Origin: an uncultured Rhodospirillales bacterium
Lineage (GTDB): Bacteria; Pseudomonadota; Alphaproteobacteria; Acetobacterales; Acetobacteraceae
DNA length: 35,553 nucleotides
NCBI GenBank assembly: GCA_903928895.1
Contig: CAIYSR010000054.1
Coordinates: 1 to 35,553, forward strand
Reading direction: 5' to 3'
Shown here: in pieces, positions 9,377 to 18,420 of the stretch
Layout of the letters: every line of letters starts with the position of its first letter
How positions within the stretch are numbered: position 1 is the stretch's first letter
Program-made: the position numbers and the translations under genes
Notes under the pieces: generated by a model
Told to the model about the DNA's origin: nothing
Seen by the model: the letters and a program-made list of their open reading frames with translations, nothing else
Database searches by the model: none

Positions 9377-12300
9377 TTGCTGGTCCTCTGTGTGCGGGAC
9401 TTCTTCACAGGCTCGGTGGCATTGGTCTTGGACGCCTTCGGGTCGGCCCCGGTCGGGTCGATAAGAGCGAAGGTGCCTTGCGCGCCCGGAGACTTCGCCC
9501 CCCGCTTCGCCGGTCTTGCCGAAGTCGCTGCAATGGCCAAGTCAGTTCCGCCTTCGACCCTTTGCAGATTCAGTCCGATAAGGCGATGAAGCAGCTCGCG
9601 TCGTGTGGCATCCGAGAGAGTGAACCGAAGGTTCTTCCCTTTCGGGAGGCGCTCGGCGGCGAAGAACCCCATACTCGTGGAAACGTCCGTCCAGCCGTAC
9701 GCAGCAACGACCGTCGCGTTAAGCTGCTCATGAAGGTGCCGAAGTCTGAGAATGTCTGAAGCCGTTTCGTTTTCTGCATGAAACAGGTTGTATATCTCGG
9801 TGAGACCAACTCCACGGCCTTTGATGAGCTGCTGGCGGTATGCGTAGTAGTCGGCTCCAACGCGTTGCAAATCGGCGGTTAGAATCGGAAACGGGAACGT
9901 CGAGAGGACCGTCGTCGCGGTATATCGGATCAAGTCCAGGCTCGTGGAGCAGAACTGCCATACCCAGAGTTCATGAACCGACGACTGTAAGCATGCGTAC
10001 AGCCCATGGCTTGGACGCACAACCACGACGATAGGATGCGCAAACACTGAACGCGCCGAGACGAACGTAGGGAAGATGTACTTGGCGGTGAACGGAAGAA
10101 CAATGACTTGGTCAAGGTGCCGAGCGGCGTTCTCAAGACCAGGGCGCGCTTCGGCGTAGCGCCACCAACGTTCCTTGTTCGCTTTCCGCTTGACGAGATC
10201 CCGTTCGGGTTTGACGAGCGCGCGAACGATGTCGAGGCACTCGGGGTAGTTTTGCCGGCACTCCTCCAACGACCGCATTGAGAAGTTGATGGCGAAATTC
10301 CTCGAGGTCTGCTCCACTTTGTTGTTGATGTCATCACCGCGAATCAGCGGGAACAGGACGTCGGCGTTATTTGCCCTGAGGCCACGCAGGCGTGATGCTT
10401 CTTCCTCAGAGATAACGAAGCCTTGACCCATCAAATAGTGACCAGAAAAAGCCAGCCCTTCGTTCTCGACGAGTTCACGCGGCGACTCGATCTTGTGCTC
10501 TGTTTCCAGTTGCAAGAATGAGCTGATTCGGCCCTCGACAACGGCATCATCAACGACGACTTTCCCCGTCCACAAGAAGTTTGTCAGATGGACGTGGGCG
10601 ATTTTGACGCCAGCCGCCCCCGGCCAAGTCCGCGACGGAACGCACGAGTAGACGGTAAGCCCTTCACCGAGCAGCCGTTCGAGGCCGTTTCTTCGAGACT
10701 CCCCTTGAGAGATGATGTCGCTCAATACCAAGCCGATGAATCCAGGCCTCGCGACAATCATAGCAGCTCGAAGGAGGAAGTAGACGCAGAGGTCGGTAGT
10801 GCCTGCTGGACCGAGAAGCCACCGTTTCAGATACGAAAGTAATGCATCCGAGTGCCTGAAACTGATCCGCCGTCCTCCAAGCATAGGTGGGTTGCCAATA
10901 ATGGCGTCGAAACCAGAATTGCCCTGGAAGACGTGAGGGAATGCCAACGGCCAGTGGAGCGGGCGGCGTGCTTCTCCTCTGGTGGAATCTTTTGAGAGGT
11001 CGGCCAGCGCGCGCCTCGACAATGCGGCGAGCGCCTGAGGGTCTTTCCGCAACACTCGGTCGGCATCGGCTGCGAGTACAGCGATGCGTGTCTCAACGTC
11101 GCCACTGTCCGCCGCGAACACCACGCCGATGAAGGCGTCGGCGAGCAACTCAGCAGCTTCGAGCTTCTTGCGAGTCTCGGCGTCCAGCGTAGCCATCGCC
11201 TCGACATCGTGGATGTCGCGAATGGGAATCTTGTGCAGCTTCCGGCGTAGCTCGACGGCATCGGCCACCGCGCGCTCAATGGCCTTGCCGAACAGACGGC
11301 CCTGCTTCGTGGTTGCCGGGTCAAGTGACAGCTCAGTGAGCTGATCAAGGCGGCTGATGCCGAGAAGGCTATCGCCGCTCCGAAGGTTGTGGTCGAGGAA
11401 ACCGAAGGGCCGCCCTTTGGCGAGCGTGGTCAGCCACAGTGACAACTTAGCTAGTTCGACCGCGAGCGGGTTTTTGTCGACGCCGTAGAGGCAGCGCTCG
11501 GCGATCAGCCGGCGCGCCAATATCGCGCGCTCCTCGGTATCGCGCGACAGCGACTCGTACCCGACCGGGTCATCCATAGAAAGCATGCGGCCTTCGGCAT
11601 CGATCCGGCCGCCACCCGCTTCCACGTCGGACCAAGCCTCGACGAGCCGATCGGCGAGCCAACGGCAGGCCTGTACGAGGAACGCACCTGATCCCATTGC
11701 GGGATCGCAGACCTTGAGGTCGAGGAGTACATCGGCGCTCTTGAGCCTCCAATCTTCGCGCGCCGCACCTTCGGCTGGGCCGTGATAGACGATCGGGGTC
11801 AGCGTCTCCTCGACGATCTTCTCGGTCAGGCTCTTGGGCGTGTAGTGCGTCCCGCTCTCGCGCCGATCAGCGCCTAGAACTACGACGAAAGCACCCGCGT
11901 GATGGACCAACGGGTATCCCCACGGGTCCGTCCGCAGTAGTGCGGCAAAGGGTAGGATGCGGTCTCGCAGGGCCACGTCGCCACGGCAGACGGTGAGCAG
12001 GCGCGCCGCCACGTGCTCGTCCGGCTCCCGGTCGATGGCGTTGCGAATGGCGGGCTCGGAACGCTCGCTCCGCTCCTTCAGGAGATCGACGATCCTGGCG
12101 GCGCTATCGAGGCGCACGGTTTCGATCTCGCCCAGCGTGACGCGCGCATTCTTCGCCTTGGCCGATCCTTCGAGCTCAAGCGTCACATCATCGACGCGCT
12201 GCACCGTGCGTTCGAGGAGACCCTCGTAGACGTGGCCGATCTGCTCTACGTCGAGGGCGCGGTAGGAGAGCGTGCGTCCTTCGAAGGTCTGGATCGCTTC

Positions 12301-13479
12301 CAGTAGGAGCAAGACCGTTCGGTCGTCGATGGGCAGCGGCTCCGCAGGATCGCTCCGCCAACCGGTCCCCTTCTTTCGTCCTTCGAGGAAAGGGTAGCGG
12401 TCTGGATCGAAGAGAGACCCCCCCATCGCCGGGAGCCGAAGCGTCGGATGGTCGATGCCGCCAAAGACGCCACGGAACAGAGCGAGCAGCCGAGACCATG
12501 ACGACCGCCGACGCTCCAAGATCTCCTCCGAATCCGCGCGAAGCTGCATCCGCAGGCTAGATATCGCATAGAAGGCTTCGTAGCGGGGATCGCCGAGCAG
12601 CAGCAGTCCACGTTCCTCGGCTGCGAGCAGGAAGACGAGCCGCATCATGACCGTCAAGCCGGCCTCGTAGAGTTCTCGTGGGTCGACGTCGCGCAGAAGG
12701 TCGCGGTTGCGGTCCTGGTCGGCGCGATCCAGGGCCTGGACGAGCACTTCGATGGCGCGCCGGACCTGCTCTCCGAGCGCTTCAGTCACGTCGCCCTGGT
12801 GCTTCAGAGACCGCTCGTAGAGCGCGGGCAACGTGCCCTCGTCGGGTCCGAAGAAACGACGAACACCCAGCAGGCTGACGAAGGCGCGCAGCGTTTCCAG
12901 TTCCTGGCCCCAAAGGCGCGCATACCAGCTCGCGAAGCCTGCTACGGCGCCGACGGGCGCGTGGACGAGCATCCAGCGCTCCCCATTGGTGACGATACCA
13001 GTGGGGCATCCCGTCGCTCGGAGCAGCGCGACCATCCGGTCGGCCGGGGTGATCGCGAGGCCATCGAAACGGCGCGTCGCGTCCAGATCGGTATCGGGCT
13101 CGTAGACGTGGATGAGCAGGAGCGGTTCGTCGGAGTGCGTCGGATTCACGACGGCTAGGTCGGGCGCGACCGTGACCCCGTGTTCGGGCATTGAGACAGT
13201 CAACTGCTCAGGCAGTGTCGCGCCCCTGCGCAGCACCGCCTCATCCATTTCCAAGGCAGTGACCAGCACATCGTCGATCCAGGCCGCGTGCAGCGCGGGA
13301 AGGTCGAGGTCGTCCATGTCGACGGCATCGCGCCATTCCTCATAGGTCCTACGAAGCCGCTGAGGCCGCCCGGAAGGCAGAGCTTCGAGGCCTTGCGGGA
13401 AGACATCCCGCAGCACGGGCACCGCCAGAAACGGCCCAGAGACTTCGACGAGGTTCAGCCACTCGTGATCGTTGCTCAT
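9373..13479 (-). CDS. drmMI: DISARM methylase DrmMI (N6-adenine-type DNA methyltransferase)
   Basis: This 1368-aa protein has a long N-terminal region of about 540 residues resembling the N-termini of type IIG/Eco57I-like enzymes. A HYTPKSLTEKIV stretch then leads into the methylase. Motif I is DPAMGSGAF near 592-600, and GVDKNPLAVELAKLSLWL follows. Motif IV is NPPM at 863-866, where this family normally has NPPY or NPPF. The C-terminus is a specificity-like region ending in a basic tail. In class 1 DISARM, DrmMI marks host DNA so that the helicases ignore it. It overlaps drmD and the GHKL gene by 4 nt each. Family assignment is firm; the methionine in motif IV leaves activity uncertain. Confidence 0.93.
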   Translation of the reverse strand: MSNDHEWLNLVEVSGPFLAVPVLRDVFPQGLEALPSGRPQRLRRTYEEWRDAVDMDDLDLPALHAAWIDDVLVTALEMDEAVLRRGATLPEQLTVSMPEHGVTVAPDLAVVNPTHSDEPLLLIHVYEPDTDLDATRRFDGLAITPADRMVALLRATGCPTGIVTNGERWMLVHAPVGAVAGFASWYARLWGQELETLRAFVSLLGVRRFFGPDEGTLPALYERSLKHQGDVTEALGEQVRRAIEVLVQALDRADQDRNRDLLRDVDPRELYEAGLTVMMRLVFLLAAEERGLLLLGDPRYEAFYAISSLRMQLRADSEEILERRRSSWSRLLALFRGVFGGIDHPTLRLPAMGGSLFDPDRYPFLEGRKKGTGWRSDPAEPLPIDDRTVLLLLEAIQTFEGRTLSYRALDVEQIGHVYEGLLERTVQRVDDVTLELEGSAKAKNARVTLGEIETVRLDSAARIVDLLKERSERSEPAIRNAIDREPDEHVAARLLTVCRGDVALRDRILPFAALLRTDPWGYPLVHHAGAFVVVLGADRRESGTHYTPKSLTEKIVEETLTPIVYHGPAEGAAREDWRLKSADVLLDLKVCDPAMGSGAFLVQACRWLADRLVEAWSDVEAGGGRIDAEGRMLSMDDPVGYESLSRDTEERAILARRLIAERCLYGVDKNPLAVELAKLSLWLTTLAKGRPFGFLDHNLRSGDSLLGISRLDQLTELSLDPATTKQGRLFGKAIERAVADAVELRRKLHKIPIRDIHDVEAMATLDAETRKKLEAAELLADAFIGVVFAADSGDVETRIAVLAADADRVLRKDPQALAALSRRALADLSKDSTRGEARRPLHWPLAFPHVFQGNSGFDAIIGNPPMLGGRRISFRHSDALLSYLKRWLLGPAGTTDLCVYFLLRAAMIVARPGFIGLVLSDIISQGESRRNGLERLLGEGLTVYSCVPSRTWPGAAGVKIAHVHLTNFLWTGKVVVDDAVVEGRISSFLQLETEHKIESPRELVENEGLAFSGHYLMGQGFVISEEEASRLRGLRANNADVLFPLIRGDDINNKVEQTSRNFAINFSMRSLEECRQNYPECLDIVRALVKPERDLVKRKANKERWWRYAEARPGLENAARHLDQVIVLPFTAKYIFPTFVSARSVFAHPIVVVVRPSHGLYACLQSSVHELWVWQFCSTSLDLIRYTATTVLSTFPFPILTADLQRVGADYYAYRQQLIKGRGVGLTEIYNLFHAENETASDILRLRHLHEQLNATVVAAYGWTDVSTSMGFFAAERLPKGKNLRFTLSDATRRELLHRLIGLNLQRVEGGTDLAIAATSARPAKRGAKSPGAQGTFALIDPTGADPKASKTNATEPVKKSRTQRTSK

Positions 13480-16400
13480 CCGCGCTTCTCCGTCGCGATG
13501 GAGTTCGGAACCAGCAGCACCACGGCCACGGGGAAGGTATGCTCGACGGCGTTGGAATGCCGTTCCTCGATCGCCCGTACTTCCTGCTCGCGTTCCTTTG
13601 GAATACGTGCGCGGCGAGCTTCCAAAGCGGCGTGATCTCGCTTCAGCTGAGTGCGTTCGTCATCAGAGAAGAGGTCGAGTTGTTGCGGCGCGCGTTCGGC
13701 GACAAGCTCAGTCTTCAGCGCTCGCTCGAGATCATCGAGCACCTGTCGGATATCTTCTATTTCCTTGAGTTTTTGGGCATCGATCTTGTTTACGAGGAAG
13801 CGCAAACGCTCCTTTGATCGCGCCTCGACAGCGGCGAGAATGGCGTCACGTTGCTTGTCGAAGCGCGTCCGTAGGGCATCGAAAGTAGAACTCGACAGGG
13901 CCGCGGGTTGAGAGTCTTCAAGCCAACGGCGAACCTCCGTAACCCTGTCTTCCCGTCGGAAGTTGGCATCGCGCAGATAGCCTCCCGCTTCCGTGAGTTC
14001 CTCGTGTAGGCGGTTATGGTTCCCGCCAGTCACGACCAGCCGCGACATCACGACCACGGCTGGTCCCTCGATCCGCCCATCCGGTAACGAGCGAACGGTG
14101 ACGCGATTCAGTTTCTTAACGTCGTCGCGCGCCCAAATCTCGGCACGCAGGAGACGGAGGCTCATTTGGACCAGGCGGTGGTTCAGGTGGACGAGAACGA
14201 CGTCATCACGTCCCTTGGCAACGTCGTGGTCGAAGGTGATGGGGCGGATCTTTTGGGTGTACGGATGTTCGAGCCCCTCTAGGCATCGCGACCACGACCC
14301 CGACAAGGGTGGCATACGAAAGACGGTCCCGTCCGGAGTCCCGACAAGCGAGGCCGGCTCCAGATCAGGCTTATCTGCGATCCGCAACGCCGTTCGGACA
14401 GCCCGCTCGATGTGGTCCGGAACCAAACTCTGCTCGCGCCGGGTCTCGTTCAGCCGCTCGTGGAGTTTGGCGACCCGGTCGCGAAGATCGCGCTCGACCT
14501 TCACGAAACGGCGAGACCGTTCCATCCTGGCCTCGGCTTGCCGCGTGTCGAGATCGCGGCGGCGGCCTTCGAGCAGGTCGGACAGTTGAGGCGCGATGAC
14601 CGGATTGACACTGCCCATGTCGGCACGCATCGCATCCAGTTTGCGGAGAGCGCGCAGGATATCGTCACCGTGGCCACCTTCGGCATCCACCGGGTGCCAA
14701 ATGACGACCTCGCTGGCGCGTTGACCGTGCCGATCGATACGGCCGTTCCGCTGCTCCATCACGTTCGGGTTGTAAGGAATTTCGAGGTGGATCATCAGGT
14801 GACAATGGTTCTGTAGATCGATGCCCTCTGACGCAGCGTCGGTGGCCAATAGGATCCTTACCGGGGATTCGGAGGGGTCAGCCTGGAACGCGGCTTTCAC
14901 GGCCTCCCTTTCCTTCGGATCCATGCCGCCGTAGATCAGAGCTAGGCGGTCTGCCCCGAAACCGTGCGCCGATAGGATCTCCTGCATCCATTGCTGAGTG
15001 GCTCGATATTCGGTGAACAGGATCACCCGTTCGTTCGTCCACCGGTCGCCGTCTTTCAGGTGTTTGGCCAGCCAATCCAGTAGGGCGTTGGCCTTGGCAT
15101 CCGTTCGACGAGCCGCCTGCTGTGCCCATGAGCGCAAATGGTCGAGCATACGTCGTTCGTCGTCGTTTGGTGGTCGGGAGTGTTTACCAGCTTCCTCGAT
15201 CGCCTCAGCCTCGGCGGCGTCCCGCTGAGCGTCGTCTGAATAGTCCTCTTCTGTCTTTGCTATAGCCTTGCGAAGGATACGGTCATCGAACTTTTTCTGG
15301 CTGCGCTCAGTCGTCGCCCGGCCCTCGATCGTCGCGATATGCCGTTCCAGCGTTGCTGCGAAAGCCGCGGGAGACGAAGCGAGGCGCTTGCGCAGTAATT
15401 GGTGCACGAAGTGATCGACGGCACGCCGACCTTCGGATCCGCTTTCGCGGCTCTTTATGTATGCGTCGAGCCGCCGCCGCACATCTCTTTCGCCGCTGGC
15501 GTAATCAATGCGCAGCGCTTCCAGACGCCTCTCAGGGAAGATACGCTTGCCATTCGCATCGACGAGATCACTCTTGAGCCGGCGGACCATGACCCGAGCA
15601 AGCTGCGCGTCACTAGGAAGCACGTTTCTTGCGAACCGCTGATCATCAAGGAGCTCGAGCAGTGCGGTGAAGGACTCTGTGTAGCCGTCGTGCGGCGTGG
15701 CGGTGAGAAACAGTTTGTGCTGGAAGTGTGGTGCAGCCAGGCGGACCAAGCGTGTCCTGAGGCTTTCGACAGCGTAGCGGCCAACAGTCGGCGCGACGTT
15801 GTGGGCCTCGTCAATGATCAGCAGGTCGAACTTTCGGGGATGGCTCACGTGGGGGGGCAAAGCATCCCGCAGGAGACGCAGGCCTTCGCCTTGCTTTGCC
15901 CAGTCCATCGAAGTGATTAGTCGGGGAAAAGACGTCCATGGATTCGCATGCAGTCCCCGCTCCCGGCGCAGACGCTTGACATAATCCGTGTCGACGATCC
16001 GGAACTCGAGCCCGAATTTCTCCTGCATCTCGACACGCCACTTCTCCTGCAAAGAGGCAGGGCATAGGACGAGGACGGTACGGGCACGGTGACGCAGGAG
16101 CATCTCCTGAACGACGAGCCCGGCCTCAATGGTCTTCCCGAGCCCGACGTCATCGGCGATCAGCAGATTGGTGCGCGCCATGTCGATTGCCCGCACGAGC
16201 GGGTCCAGCTGGAAGTCTTCGATACTGACTCCACTGCGGAATGGCGCCTGGAGATAGCCCCGGTCAGCGTTCGTTGCAGCCCCCCAAGCGACGGCATCAA
16301 GGAAGGCTTGAAGTGTCGAGGGGTCATCCAGTCCGGTGATGCGCGGGAGTCCCGCCCTCTCGATCACATGAGCTCCGGGCTCTAGCTCCCAGAGCACTTC

Positions 16401-16589
16401 GATCTCTTCACCCAGCGCGTCCTCGTCGATTGAAGCAAGCCGAACGAGGTGCCGCTTCGGTAGTCCTGGTGCAACCGAACCGCCGTCGATCTCGGAGACT
16501 ATCCACTGGCGACGGCGAGCCTCGACCAGCTGGCCCGGCTCTGGAGCAGTGGCGTGAGCGACCTTGGCCACCATTTCATCGGCGGTCAT
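13476..16589 (-). CDS. drmD: DISARM SNF2-family helicase DrmD
   Basis: From the ATG at 16589 the protein is 1037 aa. That ATG overlaps the vsr stop as ATGA, like other junctions here; an ATG two codons earlier (16595) is equally possible. An SNF2-type ATPase core starts near residue 145 with ADDVGLGKTIEAG (Walker A), then IIDEAHN near 260, FLTATPHDGY, and a second RecA lobe with LLATDAASEGIDLQ and NGRIDRHGQ. A helical, charged C-terminal region of roughly 350 residues follows. SNF2 helicases next to a large adenine methylase and drmA-drmB-drmC define class 1 DISARM. The stop overlaps the drmMI start by 4 nt. Confidence 0.92.
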   Translation of the reverse strand: MTADEMVAKVAHATAPEPGQLVEARRRQWIVSEIDGGSVAPGLPKRHLVRLASIDEDALGEEIEVLWELEPGAHVIERAGLPRITGLDDPSTLQAFLDAVAWGAATNADRGYLQAPFRSGVSIEDFQLDPLVRAIDMARTNLLIADDVGLGKTIEAGLVVQEMLLRHRARTVLVLCPASLQEKWRVEMQEKFGLEFRIVDTDYVKRLRRERGLHANPWTSFPRLITSMDWAKQGEGLRLLRDALPPHVSHPRKFDLLIIDEAHNVAPTVGRYAVESLRTRLVRLAAPHFQHKLFLTATPHDGYTESFTALLELLDDQRFARNVLPSDAQLARVMVRRLKSDLVDANGKRIFPERRLEALRIDYASGERDVRRRLDAYIKSRESGSEGRRAVDHFVHQLLRKRLASSPAAFAATLERHIATIEGRATTERSQKKFDDRILRKAIAKTEEDYSDDAQRDAAEAEAIEEAGKHSRPPNDDERRMLDHLRSWAQQAARRTDAKANALLDWLAKHLKDGDRWTNERVILFTEYRATQQWMQEILSAHGFGADRLALIYGGMDPKEREAVKAAFQADPSESPVRILLATDAASEGIDLQNHCHLMIHLEIPYNPNVMEQRNGRIDRHGQRASEVVIWHPVDAEGGHGDDILRALRKLDAMRADMGSVNPVIAPQLSDLLEGRRRDLDTRQAEARMERSRRFVKVERDLRDRVAKLHERLNETRREQSLVPDHIERAVRTALRIADKPDLEPASLVGTPDGTVFRMPPLSGSWSRCLEGLEHPYTQKIRPITFDHDVAKGRDDVVLVHLNHRLVQMSLRLLRAEIWARDDVKKLNRVTVRSLPDGRIEGPAVVVMSRLVVTGGNHNRLHEELTEAGGYLRDANFRREDRVTEVRRWLEDSQPAALSSSTFDALRTRFDKQRDAILAAVEARSKERLRFLVNKIDAQKLKEIEDIRQVLDDLERALKTELVAERAPQQLDLFSDDERTQLKRDHAALEARRARIPKEREQEVRAIEERHSNAVEHTFPVAVVLLVPNSIATEKRG

Positions 16590-17026
16590 CGACATAGATG
16601 GACCCCATTCTGCTTCCGCGAGTCGACAAGCTCGGCGATGCGGTCCGCGGCTTTCCGAGCATCTTCGTGTTCCCAGATCCGGACCGTCGCCCAACCAAGA
16701 GCGTTCAGCCGCTGATCGGTATCGGCATCTCTGGATCGATTGGTTTCGATCTTCTCCCGCCAAAAATCGGCATTACTCTTCGGCCAGGAAGCGTGCTTTG
16801 GGCATCCGTGCCAGAAACATCCGTCGACGAACACGGCTAGTCTCACGCTGGGGAAGACGATATCGGCGACGCGTCTGGGCTTCGTCAGGAGCGGAACGTG
16901 GAGGCGATAGCGCAGCCCCTTGGCATGCAGAATTTTGCGGAGGTCGATCTCCGCTTGCGTGCCCTTCTGTCGCACGCAGGCCATCCGACGACTGGCGTCA
17001 TGCGACGAGGGACTTACTTGCGTCAT
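16586..17026 (-). CDS. vsr: Very short patch repair endonuclease Vsr
   Basis: This 146-aa protein matches the normal Vsr length. It shows the family core: VADIVFPSVRLAVFVDGCFW, then HGCPKH, then a WREKI segment and GWATVRIWEHE near the end. The aspartate of VADIVFP fits the catalytic position, and the Cys/His residues fit the structural zinc site. Vsr nicks beside T:G mismatches produced by deamination of 5-methylcytosine, in the sequence context made by its partner methylase. It overlaps the 3' end of the upstream cytosine methyltransferase by 29 bp and the drmD start by 4 bp. It probably limits the mutational cost of that methylase. Confidence 0.93.
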   Translation of the reverse strand: MTQVSPSSHDASRRMACVRQKGTQAEIDLRKILHAKGLRYRLHVPLLTKPRRVADIVFPSVRLAVFVDGCFWHGCPKHASWPKSNADFWREKIETNRSRDADTDQRLNALGWATVRIWEHEDARKAADRIAELVDSRKQNGVHLCR

Positions 17027-18134
17027 CCACGATGGCTCCCTTCTTCCTTTTCATCGTCTCGGCTTCAATCCCAAGATGGGCTGCGATGCTCTGACCGATC
17101 ACCTCGCCGAGCGTGACGGGAACCGCGTTCCCGATCATGCGGCCCAACGCCTTGAAGTGAACGGGGGCTCCGTCCGGGAGGAAAGAATAAGACTTAGGAA
17201 AGCCTTGAAGGATTGCCCCTTCTCGAAGGGAAATGGCGCGATCCTGTTCGGGATGTCCGAACCGACCGTTCCCAAAGCCATAGAACTGGGTCGTCAAAGT
17301 CGGAGCGGGTTCATCCCATACCATCCGGCCATATACGCCCGGATAGGTATGCCCCGTCTCTCGCCGATGACAGTCAGCGACGAGATGCTTCGGCCAATCC
17401 CGCCATGTACCTCCGGGGCGAGAGGCACGAATGCGTTCCCGGTTCAAATCGGATAGCTTCGACGCAGCATGAAGCGGGTCCATAAGCTGGGCCTCACCCT
17501 GCATGATCGGTGCGAGCCCACCGATCGCAGCGCGGACAGTCATCGGGAAACTAAGTGTCGGGGCGATCAACTCTATGTGGCCGAGGCGGGACGCGAGTAG
17601 CACCAACCGTCGCCGATTTTGTGGCAGCCCATAGAGGGAGCAATCAACCACCTGCTGGTTGATGTGGTACCCCAGTTTCTGAAGCGTCTGGACAAAGTCG
17701 TCGAACACTGCGTGCTTGGCGACGGACGGAACATTCTCCATCGTGACCAAGTCCGGTCGTGTGCCTTTTATCAGCCGTCCGAATTGATAGAGCAGGCCCC
17801 AACGCGGGCTCCCAACGACATCATACCGCTGGGCGTAGGTCGAGAATGGTTGGCATGGTGCGCACCCGGCAAGCACCCGGAATTCAGCATCACCGAACAT
17901 CTCGCTGAGACGTTTTGGGGCTAGGCGCCCCACGTCTCCATTGATGAAGCGCGCTGCATTGTTAGCTTCGAAGGGATGACGGCAGGCAGCGTCAACATCT
18001 ATACCTGCGACAACCTTGATCCCTTCTGAAATCAGCCCGTGAGTGAGGCCTCCCGCCCCGCAGAATAGGTCGACGCACGCTATATTTTCCGAAATTGCTC
18101 GAGAGGATGTCTTTATTTCTGTATTGCCCAGCAT
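16998..18134 (-). CDS. C5-cytosine DNA methyltransferase (DrmMII/Dcm-like)
   Basis: This 378-aa protein has the ordered motifs of 5mC methyltransferases: DLFCGAGG near residues 22-29 (SAM site), GCAPCQPFS near 90-98 with the catalytic PCQ cysteine, MENVPS (motif VI), QNRRR (motif VIII), a target-recognition region, and IGNAVP near the C-terminus. Length is typical. Class 2 DISARM uses a 5mC methylase (DrmMII, CCWGG in the characterised Bacillus system). Here one is joined to a class 1 backbone together with vsr. The start has a GGAG ribosome site 7 nt upstream. The first 20 codons and upstream DNA are AT-richer than the rest of the operon. The target site cannot be read from the sequence. Confidence 0.94.
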   Translation of the reverse strand: MLGNTEIKTSSRAISENIACVDLFCGAGGLTHGLISEGIKVVAGIDVDAACRHPFEANNAARFINGDVGRLAPKRLSEMFGDAEFRVLAGCAPCQPFSTYAQRYDVVGSPRWGLLYQFGRLIKGTRPDLVTMENVPSVAKHAVFDDFVQTLQKLGYHINQQVVDCSLYGLPQNRRRLVLLASRLGHIELIAPTLSFPMTVRAAIGGLAPIMQGEAQLMDPLHAASKLSDLNRERIRASRPGGTWRDWPKHLVADCHRRETGHTYPGVYGRMVWDEPAPTLTTQFYGFGNGRFGHPEQDRAISLREGAILQGFPKSYSFLPDGAPVHFKALGRMIGNAVPVTLGEVIGQSIAAHLGIEAETMKRKKGAIVDDASKSLVA

Positions 18135-18311
18135 TCACTCGCTCCACATTTCAGAGCGACTTCGTCTATTATTTGCAAAGTTGGGCCTATAAGGTGTCCC
18201 ATGCACTTCGTTGGCTGCCATGACGGCAACTAGAGCATACCCGGTTCGAGTGGCAACGATGACACCAATTGTCTCGTTCCTAGTCTGGAATGGATCAATT
18301 GTGTCTGCCAT
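18135..18311 (-). CDS. Possible 58-aa leader ORF of the defence operon
   Basis: This is a short ORF from ATG 18311 to a TGA that directly abuts the methyltransferase ATG (TGAATG). AAGGG and GGAGGG purine runs lie 6-20 nt before the start. The peptide has a hydrophobic centre (ALVAVMAAN) and a basic C-terminus. I recognise no family, and codon use is AT-rich like the start of the next gene. The frame stays open further upstream, to 18440. The interval 18135-18420 must also hold the defence operon promoter unless it is transcribed from the 206-aa gene. I see no clean -35/-10 pair, so this could be plain leader DNA. Confidence 0.3.
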   Translation of the reverse strand: MADTIDPFQTRNETIGVIVATRTGYALVAVMAANEVHGTPYRPNFANNRRSRSEMWSE

Positions 18312-18420
18312 ATCGAACCCTTGCCTGACCCTCCAGAATCTGCGTCCCAGTGTTAGCCAATTTGGGCAGCAGCGCAATGCATCACTCGCCTCAATGCCTT
18401 CGGCGCGGCCTGGCTGGTCC

